NCBI GenBank assembly: GCA_046496815.1
Contig: JAWOGN010000413.1
Location: 1 to 8,323 of the forward strand
Source: JAWOGN01 sp046496815
Lineage (GTDB): Bacteria > Desulfobacterota > DSM-4660 > Desulfatiglandales > Desulfatiglandaceae
DNA length: 8,323 bases
Reading direction: 5' to 3'
Part shown: positions 1 to 5,562 of the stretch, one piece after another
Layout of the letters: each line of letters opens with the position of its first letter
Position numbering within the stretch: position 1 is the stretch's first letter
Notes under the pieces: generated by a model
Databases searched by the model: none
What the model was told of the DNA's origin: nothing
Seen by the model: the letters and a program-made list of their open reading frames with translations, nothing else
Translations under genes and position numbers: made by a program

Positions 1-152
1 CAGATCGACTCGGTACGATCGAGGCGGGCAACATAGCGGATTTAATCGTGTTGGATGCAAATCCCCTGGACGATCTCACGATCTTTGAATCCGGACTTGA
101 GCGGGTCATTCTGGTCATGAAAGATGGGAGAATCATGAAAAATATAATGTAA
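1..152 (+). CDS. Amidohydrolase-family enzyme, C-terminal fragment
   Basis: This is the last 49 codons of a gene that begins before the window; the first complete codon is at position 3 and the TAA stop at 150-152. The fragment contains a stretch reading LGTIEAGNIADLIVLDANPL, which is the typical C-terminal return to the small beta-sandwich of metal-dependent amidohydrolases (imidazolonepropionase- or dihydroorotase-like; members remove or open C-N bonds in cyclic or linear amides). It continues with RVILVMKDGRIM, also typical of this end of the family. The catalytic metal ligands (HxH, Lys, two His, Asp) lie upstream and are not visible, so the substrate and activity cannot be judged. The next gene follows after 51 nt on the same strand and may be cotranscribed. 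The family call is good; anything narrower would be a guess. Confidence 0.85.
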   Translation, partial: DRLGTIEAGNIADLIVLDANPLDDLTIFESGLERVILVMKDGRIMKNIM

Positions 153-189
153 ACCTGCGGGACATCAAGGCCCACATTTCATCGGCATG

Positions 190-197
190 AAAGGAGG
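190..197 (+). promoter_or_regulatory. Strong Shine-Dalgarno for the small exported protein
   Basis: AAAGGAGG lies 6-7 nt before the ATG at 204. An upstream ATG at 187 overlaps this site but reads only six codons to a TGA that overlaps the real start, so 204 is the supported start. Confidence 0.7.
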
Positions 198-203
198 CAT
201 GAA

Positions 204-536
204 ATGAAGCGTTTGTCCGTTTTGGTTCTTTTGGCCTGTACGGTGTTTGTCTTATCGATCCGTGCGCCGAGCGGGGGCGAGGAAGTTGGCAAATCCGTTG
301 CGAAAAAAGCTCCCGTTTCGGAAACATGCCCGGAAAACGGCCGCGTCTATCCCATTGCACCGGGGGTTTGGTACCCGGGGGATGGGCCGATTCCGGAGAA
401 TCCGGTGCGTTATTATCGAGTCAGATGCTGGCCGGGCTGCCATCGGGGGAGTTCCCACGGCAAATACCCCGACACGCCACTCAATATGAAACCGATATTT
501 CCTACCAGCACCGTACCGGCAAAACCGGGTGCTTGA
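204..536 (+). CDS. Small exported protein of unknown function with C-x3-C-H motif
   Basis: A 110-residue protein that I do not recognise with certainty. The start at 204 is fixed by a strong Shine-Dalgarno AAGGAGG 7 nt upstream. The N-terminus (MKRLSVLVLLACTVFVLSI, then RAPSGG) is a Sec signal: two basic residues, then a hydrophobic run to about residue 19. LLAC at residues 9-12 resembles a lipobox, but the hydrophobic run continues past Cys12, so a plain signal peptide or membrane anchor is as likely as a lipoprotein. The mature part is rich in Pro, Gly and aromatic residues (VWYPGDGPIPENP), which suggests an extended chain rather than a large helical domain. It has three Cys: C42, C75 and C79. 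C75-W-P-G-C79-H80 is a C-x3-C-H motif, one residue longer than the usual heme c site. His85 follows. It probably acts in the periplasm or at the cell surface. Its role is unknown. Confidence 0.7.
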   Translation: MKRLSVLVLLACTVFVLSIRAPSGGEEVGKSVAKKAPVSETCPENGRVYPIAPGVWYPGDGPIPENPVRYYRVRCWPGCHRGSSHGKYPDTPLNMKPIFPTSTVPAKPGA

Positions 537-728
537 GCAGAAGAATATCTGGAAATATTTCTCAGCGCCGTTGCCGGCTTCGGACTGTTGCTGCCTTTCA
601 TGAATGACCAAAATCAGTCAGCAGTGAAAATCGCACGCCTCGCGACTGCTCTACACAGAGGCCGCTTGGCCGACCGAATCGTTGCTTACGGGCGGAAATG
701 CGCTCAGAAACTTTGAAAAGGACCGCGA
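537..728. other. Short intergenic stretch with no gene seen
   Basis: These 192 nt separate the exported protein from the reductase. No frame continues either gene, there is no hairpin followed by a T-run, and no clear -35/-10 pair was found. The only recognisable element is the AAAAGGA ribosome binding site at 716-722, which serves the reductase. Confidence 0.5.
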
Positions 729-1763
729 ATGATGAAATCCGTGAGACTGGGAAAAACAGAGTTTTTGGTTTCTGAAGTTGGGTTTGGCGGTATTCCCATT
801 ATTCCCCTCGGCTTCGAAGCGGCTGTTTCAATTATCCGCCGATGCTTTGATCGAGGCATCACTTTTTTTGACACGGCCAATATGTATGGAGACAGTGAGC
901 GGAAAATCGGGCATGCTCTGGAGACGGTGAGAGACAAAACCGTATTGGCCACCAAAACGCTCAAAAGAGACGCCGAAGGTGCTGCGAAACATCTGGCCCT
1001 CAGCCTCGAGAATCTCAGGACCGACTGCATCGACCTGTACCAGCTCCACAATATCAGCGCAAAAGCGGAACTCAAGGAGGTGCTTGCTCCCGGAGGCGCC
1101 TATGAAGCGGTGAGCCGGGCAAGAAGTGAGGGCAAAGTGAAGTGCATCGGGTTTACGTCACATGACATTGCCACGTCTATTGAGGCGTGCCGCTCGGGTT
1201 ATTTCTCCACCGTGCAAATTCCTTTCAATTTCATCGAACACGACCCGGCGGCGGAGCTTTTCAAAATTGCCGGGGCACTCGATATGGGGATCATTGCCAT
1301 GAAACCCCTTGGGGGGGGTCTCTTGGACCGGGCGGATTTGTGTTTCCGCTTCCTTCAGCAGTATCCGCATGTGGTACCCATCCCCGGCTTATCGTCTCTG
1401 AAGGAGGTCGACGAGGTGATTGGTTTCTACAGCTCGCCGAAGCCCCTGTCAGAGAATGATTTTGAGCAAATCGAGAGAATTCGATCGGAACTGGGCAAAG
1501 TATTCTGTCATCGGTGTGGATACTGTATTCCGTGTGAACAAAAAGTTGATATTCCCGGGGTGATGATTTTCAGATCCATGGTCGCGAGGCGGCTCCCCCC
1601 GTCGAGAGTCATTCAAATGGTCAAGCCCGCCATGGAGAGTGCTGAGAATTGCATCGAATGCGGTGAGTGCTCGGAAAAATGCCCTTACGGTCTACCGATT
1701 CCTGAATTGCTCAAAGAAAATCTCGCGCTGTTTAAGGCGTATCAGGACAGTCCGAAGGGTTGA
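729..1763 (+). CDS. Aldo/keto reductase with C-terminal [4Fe-4S] ferredoxin-like domain
   Basis: A 344-residue predicted NAD(P)-dependent oxidoreductase of the aldo/keto reductase superfamily, in the branch that carries an iron-sulfur tail (COG1453-like). The first ~250 residues give the (beta/alpha)8 barrel. The catalytic tetrad is visible as Asp48 and Tyr53 (DTANMYGDSERKIG), Lys76 (ATKTLKR) and His107 (YQLHN). MKPLGGGLL at about 191-199 is the usual late-barrel motif. The tail has two Cys sets: C260-x2-C263-x2-C266-x2-C269, then C308-x2-C311-x2-C314-x3-C318-P, the second being a classical [4Fe-4S] ferredoxin signature. The enzyme is probably cytosolic and may pass electrons between a carbonyl substrate and a redox partner; the substrate is unknown. 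The start is at 729 or at the adjacent ATG at 732; AAAAGGA 6-7 nt upstream fits either. The length is normal or slightly short for the family, and the gene looks intact. Confidence 0.93.
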   Translation: MMKSVRLGKTEFLVSEVGFGGIPIIPLGFEAAVSIIRRCFDRGITFFDTANMYGDSERKIGHALETVRDKTVLATKTLKRDAEGAAKHLALSLENLRTDCIDLYQLHNISAKAELKEVLAPGGAYEAVSRARSEGKVKCIGFTSHDIATSIEACRSGYFSTVQIPFNFIEHDPAAELFKIAGALDMGIIAMKPLGGGLLDRADLCFRFLQQYPHVVPIPGLSSLKEVDEVIGFYSSPKPLSENDFEQIERIRSELGKVFCHRCGYCIPCEQKVDIPGVMIFRSMVARRLPPSRVIQMVKPAMESAENCIECGECSEKCPYGLPIPELLKENLALFKAYQDSPKG

Positions 1764-2007
1764 TCTATTTGAGAGTCTGCTCCGGGTTTCGGTCCGCATC
1801 ATTTTAAGATATCTTTCGAATTATACATAATAAGTTGCTGAAAATATTTGTTGTTTAATTTTTCTTGGGATTTATTGATCATGGCGGCGGAAAAGCGAAA
1901 AGTTATGGATGATTGAAATTCAACAAGAAAATCCAAATGGGCTAGAAAATGCCCGATTCCGCTGTGTGGACAACTTCATTCACAAATGAGTTCTTGCTAT
2001 TAACTAT
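1764..2007. other. AT-rich intergenic region with no gene seen
   Basis: This stretch is visibly richer in A and T than the flanking genes, most clearly at about 1800-1870. No ORF of plausible length, no tRNA-like fold and no convincing terminator for the reductase gene was found. Small inverted repeats are present (for example GGGC...GCCC around 1939-1954) but none is followed by a T-run. It may hold promoter or regulatory DNA for the unit that follows. Confidence 0.4.
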
Positions 2008-2036
2008 TTGAAATCCGGACTGAACTTTCCTAAACT
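2008..2036 (+). promoter_or_regulatory. Candidate sigma70-type promoter
   Basis: TTGAAA at 2008-2013 (5 of 6 matches to the -35 consensus) is followed after exactly 17 nt by TAAACT at 2031-2036 (4 of 6 to the -10 consensus). The predicted start is near 2043. It lies in AT-rich DNA and points toward the terminator at 2383-2418. Such matches also occur by chance in AT-rich DNA, so this is only suggestive. Confidence 0.35.
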
Positions 2037-2042
2037 AATTTT

Positions 2043-2418
2043 TTAGGGAATTCAATATGTTAAGAATTCGGATGAATTTTTGCAATGTGGCGGACACGTT
2101 AGCCTCTGTCAAAAACATGAATCCGGTTCAGTATTTTCCCCCGTTTTCAATCTTTGACAGATCTTTTCGCTTTCCGGTAGGAGTGCGGGGGAGTCCTCCC
2201 GGTGATATGAAAAGGCACTTTTCGTGCTCTGTTTCTTCCGCGCGTTGGGATTTGACAATGAAAATCTCCCGAGACCGAATAAGAACCGGCGTAAGCGTGC
2301 CCTTACAAAATATGCTCCCGCCTTTGACACCCTTTTTTGGTAGTCGACTGTTGGATGGTTAACCCTTATGGAAAACCCTAACCCCCCTGAGTTTGCCTCC
2401 TTTCTCAGGGGGCTTTTT
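2043..2418 (+). other. Candidate short transcription unit: structured RNA or small ORF
   Basis: Between a promoter-like site and a strong terminator lie about 375 nt with no recognisable gene. Several inverted repeats are visible. TCTGTCAAA (2105-2113) pairs with TTTGACAGA (2153-2161) and encloses a small TGAA/TTCA hairpin (2118-2130). GCAC/GTGC (2215-2227, TTTTC loop) and GTAAG/CTTAC (2291-2306) follow. A 101-codon frame (2057-2362) starts 8 nt after AGGGA and stops 20 nt before the terminator stem. Its protein is rich in Arg, Phe, Pro and Ser, has no motif that I recognise, and reads like untranslated DNA. I cannot decide between a small RNA, a real small ORF and a decayed gene. It matches no RNA family that I could identify by eye; 6S RNA, RNase P, SRP RNA and c-di-GMP riboswitch motifs were looked for and not found. 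Confidence 0.3.
2383..2418 (+). terminator. Rho-independent terminator
   Basis: A perfect 9-bp stem, CCCCCTGAG (2383-2391) with CTCAGGGGG (2404-2412), has a 12-nt loop and is followed by CTTTTTATT. This is a strong intrinsic terminator for + strand transcripts. On the - strand the same stem is followed by GTTAGGGTTTTCC, a poorer T-tract, so it might also weakly stop read-through from the transporter operon. It ends 49 nt before the start of the Arg-rich small protein. Confidence 0.85.
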
Positions 2419-2461
2419 ATTGAATACTTTGTACAGCTTTTTCCCTTCATCAAGGCTTGGA

Positions 2462-2689
2462 ATGTCTGAAAGAAGAGTTACTTATATCGATCGGCGCTCC
2501 GTGGAAGACAGACGCAGGGTGCATGATGATGATTATCGTATGTTTGTGTGGACGGACAGAAGGCGCTGGAAAGAACGAAGATCCGTCGGCGAGCGAAGAG
2601 CAAGCTGGAAGCGGGTCGGCAGATGGCGCAGTGAGGTGGTTGAAATCCCTGAGATTCGCGGACAATTCAGACGGCAAGCGTCACGTTGA
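2462..2689 (+). CDS. Small Arg-rich 'DRR/ERR' repeat protein
   Basis: A 75-residue protein with 22 Arg, built around recurring Arg pairs or triplets preceded by Asp or Glu: ERR (3-5), DRR (10-12), DRRR (16-19), DRRR (32-35), ERR (38-40) and ERR (44-46). It then reads SWKRVGRWRSEVVEI. Small proteins with this spacing and an aromatic C-terminal 'W-x-RV-x-x-W' segment are, to my recollection, widespread and uncharacterised in Desulfobacterota; I know of no assigned function. The start is placed at the ATG at 2462 because the family-like sequence begins there and AAGG sits 6 nt upstream. The frame stays open further upstream but would run through the terminator. There is no signal peptide or membrane segment. 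The high charge would suit RNA, DNA or acidic partner binding, which is inference. Its last 9 nt overlap the 3' end of the convergent ATPase gene. No clear promoter was found between the terminator and the start. Confidence 0.65.
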   Translation: MSERRVTYIDRRSVEDRRRVHDDDYRMFVWTDRRRWKERRSVGERRASWKRVGRWRSEVVEIPEIRGQFRRQASR

Positions 2690-3697
2690 GAGATGGGGCT
2701 TCTGTCCGGATGCGCTGCTCTCAAGTGAGCAAGCTACCCAATGGTCTTGACCGACCTCAACAAGCGTCGGTTCTACCACGCTGCAAGTTGCTTTGGCTGC
2801 GTGACAGCGCGGATGAAAGCGGCACCCCGGTGGGGGATGGATCGGGCTTGGGATCTCACCTTTTGGAATCGGCTGCGTCCTCCTAAACTTCGGATCGGGT
2901 ACAGGTACGGCGGCCAAGAGGGTCGCAGTATAAGGATGAACCGGATTCTTAAACACGTCTTTTAACGGCCCGATTTCCACGATTTTCCCCAAATACATGA
3001 TGGCGACGCGATCACAAATGTATTTGCAGGTGGCGAGGTCATGGGTAATGAAGAGGTAGGTCAAATCGAACTCCTCTTTGAGTCGTACCATTAACTCCAG
3101 AATCAGGGCCCTGACGGAAACATCCGCCATGGCAATGGGCTCGTCGGCAACCACGAAATCCGGGTTGGTTATCAAAGCCCTGGCGATGACGACCCGTTGC
3201 CGCTGTCCCCCGGAAAGCTGGTGCGGATATTTCCGGTATAAGAAAGACGCAGGTGTTAAGCCGACTTTTTCCATGATCCGAAGGCAGATTTCCTTCCGCT
3301 CGCCACTGTTTCGATGGTTGTGGATCTCGAGTGGATGTCCGATTGCTTTCCCGATGGTCATTCGGGGGCTTAAGGATGCGTAGGGGTCTTGGAAGATGAT
3401 TTGCATCTTTAACCGCATCTTTTCCATGTCTTTCTTCGAATAGGAAAAAATGGATCTTCCCGAGTAGAAAACATCCCCCGAAGTGGGTTCGAGAAGTCGC
3501 AAGATGAGCCTCCCGGTGGTTGTTTTGCCGCATCCGCTCTCACCCACCAATCCCAGGACCTCACCCTTTGCGATGGAGAAAGACACGCCGTCCACGGCTT
3601 TCACAACCCCTTTTTCTTTTGCGAGAAGGTTGTCGATGAACCCTTTCTGGAGAGGGAAATGCTTTATCAGGTTTTGAACTTCTATCAGCGTGTCCAC
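2681..3697 (-). CDS. dppF: Peptide ABC importer ATPase subunit, DppF/OppF type
   Basis: A 338-residue cytoplasmic ATPase that should pair with DppD and power solute uptake. The motifs are in order: Walker A GESGCGKT (52-59), Q-loop Gln103 (FQDPYASLSPR), signature LSGGQRQR (161-168), Walker B VVADEP with catalytic Glu186, and H-loop His209 (FITHD). The C-terminal oligopeptide-transporter extension (HPYTATLLAAVP, then PPGCRFHPRC) is present. Cys282, 288, 295 and 313 form the four-Cys set that in related importers binds a [4Fe-4S] cluster. The D-loop reads P-I-A-M-A-D (187-192) where most paralogues have P-V-S-A-L-D; Asp192 is kept. The start is GTG at 3697, 8 nt after the dppD stop. AGGA sits too close to it to be a good Shine-Dalgarno, so translation may depend on coupling to dppD. 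It is the last gene of the operon, and its tail overlaps the convergent small gene by 9 nt with no room for a terminator of its own. Confidence 0.93.
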   Translation of the reverse strand: MDTLIEVQNLIKHFPLQKGFIDNLLAKEKGVVKAVDGVSFSIAKGEVLGLVGESGCGKTTTGRLILRLLEPTSGDVFYSGRSIFSYSKKDMEKMRLKMQIIFQDPYASLSPRMTIGKAIGHPLEIHNHRNSGERKEICLRIMEKVGLTPASFLYRKYPHQLSGGQRQRVVIARALITNPDFVVADEPIAMADVSVRALILELMVRLKEEFDLTYLFITHDLATCKYICDRVAIMYLGKIVEIGPLKDVFKNPVHPYTATLLAAVPVPDPKFRRTQPIPKGEIPSPIHPPPGCRFHPRCHAAKATCSVVEPTLVEVGQDHWVACSLESSASGQKPHLST

Positions 3698-3705
3698 TTC
3701 CTATT

Positions 3706-4662
3706 TCATCCGTACAGCCAGCAGTAAACCCGACGGCCGTCTTTGCGAATCTCCTTCGGCCGCTCAGCCTTGCAAATATCCATTGCCTTTGGACATCGGG
3801 GGTGAAAAACGCACCCTGGAGGAGGATTTACCAAATCGGGGGGGCTCCCCGGCATGGTTTTGAGTTTGGGTTGATCCAGCTTGATATTGGGGATGGAGGC
3901 CAGAAGGCCCTGAGAGTAGGGATGGAGCGGATTATCAAAGATGGATTGAGCCGGTCCCACCTCAGCGATGGTGCCTCCATACATCACGGTGATCCGATCT
4001 GCCAACTGCGCAACATTTCCGAGGTTGTGGGTAATGAGAATTATTGTCAAATTGTACTTCCTGCACAAATCAGCCAAGAGGTCAAGAAACTGAGCTTCCA
4101 CGACCACATCCAGGGAAGTGGTCGGTTCGTCTGCAATCAACAGGTCGGGATCAAGAATGAGTCCCATGCCGATCATAATGCGCTGGCGCATGCCACCGGA
4201 CATCTGATGCGGGTATTCCGAGAGCCTCTCGGAAGAAATGCCCAGGCTTTCAAGCATCCTTTCCGCGCGATTCAAGGCTGATTTCCGGTTCATCTTTTTC
4301 TCGTGGGTGAGGACCGTCTCGATAAACTGATCGCCTATTCTGAAAAGCGGGTTCAGAGATGTCAACGGATCCTGAAAAATCATGGCGATTTCTCTGCCTC
4401 GAATGGATAAGACCTCCTTTGTGCTCATTCGGACAATGTCCCGATCATTGAAAAGGATCCGCCCCCCAGTGATCATGCCCGGGGGGCGTAGCAGCCTCAG
4501 GATCGAAAAACCCAAGGTCGATTTCCCGCATCCCGATTCCCCGACAAGACCCATCACTTCCCCTCGCTCCAGATCCAGACTCACACCATCAACGGCACGA
4601 ACCGTCCCGATGTTTATGGGAAATTGAACGTTGAGGTCCTTTATCTCTAAAATGTTTTCCAC
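3706..4662 (-). CDS. dppD: Peptide ABC importer ATPase subunit, DppD/OppD type
   Basis: A 318-residue ATPase, partner of DppF. Visible motifs: Walker A GESGCGKS (41-48), Q-loop Gln97 (MIFQDPLTSLNP), signature MSGGMRQR (154-161), Walker B LLIADEP with Glu179, D-loop TTSLD (181-185) and H-loop His212 (ITHNL). All residues needed for ATP hydrolysis are present. The C-terminal extension has LHPYSQGLLASIP and PPGCVFHPRCP, with Cys284, 290, 297 and 314 spaced as in importers reported to carry a [4Fe-4S] cluster. The length is normal. The start is a GTG at 4662, only 4 nt after the dppC stop, with GGAG about 10 nt upstream inside the dppC end; this indicates tight translational coupling. The MSGGM signature and ThrThrSer D-loop are the usual D-type features and distinguish it from the F-type partner downstream. 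Confidence 0.94.
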   Translation of the reverse strand: MENILEIKDLNVQFPINIGTVRAVDGVSLDLERGEVMGLVGESGCGKSTLGFSILRLLRPPGMITGGRILFNDRDIVRMSTKEVLSIRGREIAMIFQDPLTSLNPLFRIGDQFIETVLTHEKKMNRKSALNRAERMLESLGISSERLSEYPHQMSGGMRQRIMIGMGLILDPDLLIADEPTTSLDVVVEAQFLDLLADLCRKYNLTIILITHNLGNVAQLADRITVMYGGTIAEVGPAQSIFDNPLHPYSQGLLASIPNIKLDQPKLKTMPGSPPDLVNPPPGCVFHPRCPKAMDICKAERPKEIRKDGRRVYCWLYG

Positions 4663-4666
4663 CGTA

Positions 4667-5551
4667 TCAGCGCTCCAGGAGCCTGGGGTTCAGGATTTCC
4701 GCCAGTCCTTCCCCCAACATGGTGAAACCGAGGGCGAGTAAGGAAATCATCGCCCCGGGGAATGTGATCAACCACCACTGGCCGGAGGGCAGGAATTTCT
4801 TTCCCATGGCAAGGTCCATACCCCAATCGACAATAGAAGGGGGCAGTCCGAGGCCAAGATATGTCAATGCCGCCTCGATCATGATTGCATCCGCCACATT
4901 CAGGGTGAAGACAACCACCGTGGTTGCAATCACGTTGGGAAAAATATACTTCCACAAAATGGTGCTGCTCGAGGCGCCGATGGCTTTGGCTGCCTCCACA
5001 TAGAGTTCCTCCTTAATGGAGAGGGTCTGACCGCGGACCAAGCGAAAATACGTTGGGATGTAAATCACGGCGACCGCCAGGGTAATATTGATGACGCCCG
5101 GTCCGAACATGGCTGCAAAGGCGATGGCCAGAATAAGCCCGGGGAAAACGTAGAGGGAATCCATGACGAGCGAGAGGGTTTTATCGAGAAGCCCCCCCCA
5201 GAAGCCTGAGATCAAGCCCAGGATAATGCCCGTAAAAGAGGAGATGACGGCAGCCAGGACAGCAACCCGGAGAATGGTCTGAGATCCATAGACAATGCGC
5301 GACCAGACATCCCGCTGCAGGTTATCCGTGCCCATCAAGTGCGGGTCGCCCGGCGGCGCGAGCTGGGGTCCGGTATTTTGATCATAGGGACTGAAAGGGG
5401 CAAAAAATCCGGGAAACATTGCCATAACGACGATTGCAAGAATAATCAGGGCGCCGAAGACCAGGATCCACCACTCCAGGCCATATTTTCTTCCCATTCG
5501 CATGAAGGGTGTAAGTCCTTGAACCAGGGCGTGTGCCGGTGAAAACCGCAT
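4667..5551 (-). CDS. dppC: Peptide ABC importer permease, DppC/OppC type
   Basis: A 294-residue inner-membrane permease that forms the channel with DppB. The N-terminal cytoplasmic segment (about 25 residues, with GRKYG before the first helix) and first membrane helix (about 27-46) are followed by the periplasmic motif FAPFSPYDQN. The hallmark GTDNLQRDVWSRIVYGSQTIL (split here at about residues 74-94) is typical of the DppC/OppC N-terminus. Further helices lie at about 95-117, 130-150, 155-170, 198-220 and 250-280. The EAA loop that docks on the ATPases is EAAKAIG (186-192) followed by W-K-Y-I-F-P-N. The frame remains open far upstream through dppB, but the start at 5551 is chosen because TAGGAGA lies 5-6 nt before that ATG and the protein then has the family's normal length. 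The Shine-Dalgarno overlaps the dppB stop codon, 8 nt upstream. Confidence 0.94.
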   Translation of the reverse strand: MRFSPAHALVQGLTPFMRMGRKYGLEWWILVFGALIILAIVVMAMFPGFFAPFSPYDQNTGPQLAPPGDPHLMGTDNLQRDVWSRIVYGSQTILRVAVLAAVISSFTGIILGLISGFWGGLLDKTLSLVMDSLYVFPGLILAIAFAAMFGPGVINITLAVAVIYIPTYFRLVRGQTLSIKEELYVEAAKAIGASSSTILWKYIFPNVIATTVVVFTLNVADAIMIEAALTYLGLGLPPSIVDWGMDLAMGKKFLPSGQWWLITFPGAMISLLALGFTMLGEGLAEILNPRLLER

Positions 5552-5555
5552 GCCG

Positions 5556-5562
5556 TCTCCTA
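5556..5562 (-). promoter_or_regulatory. Shine-Dalgarno of dppC overlapping the dppB stop
   Basis: TAGGAGA on the - strand contains both the TAG stop of dppB and the GGAGA ribosome binding site of dppC, with ATG at 5551. This decides the dppC start against much longer upstream alternatives and suggests coupled translation. Confidence 0.7.

Noticed and set aside
2154..2352. Three TTGACA boxes (2154, 2252, 2324) as promoters
   Set aside because: None has a reasonable -10 box at 16-18 nt. One of them is an arm of the 9-bp inverted repeat, so RNA structure explains it better.
2109..2453. A 114-codon - strand ORF across the intergenic region and terminator
   Set aside because: It runs through the terminator stem, has no family-like segment and no clear ribosome binding site.
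2457..2750. A 97-codon + strand ORF overlapping the Arg-rich gene in another frame
   Set aside because: Its composition is irregular, it runs deep into the antisense of dppF, and the overlapping frame with D/E-R-R repeats is the more credible product.
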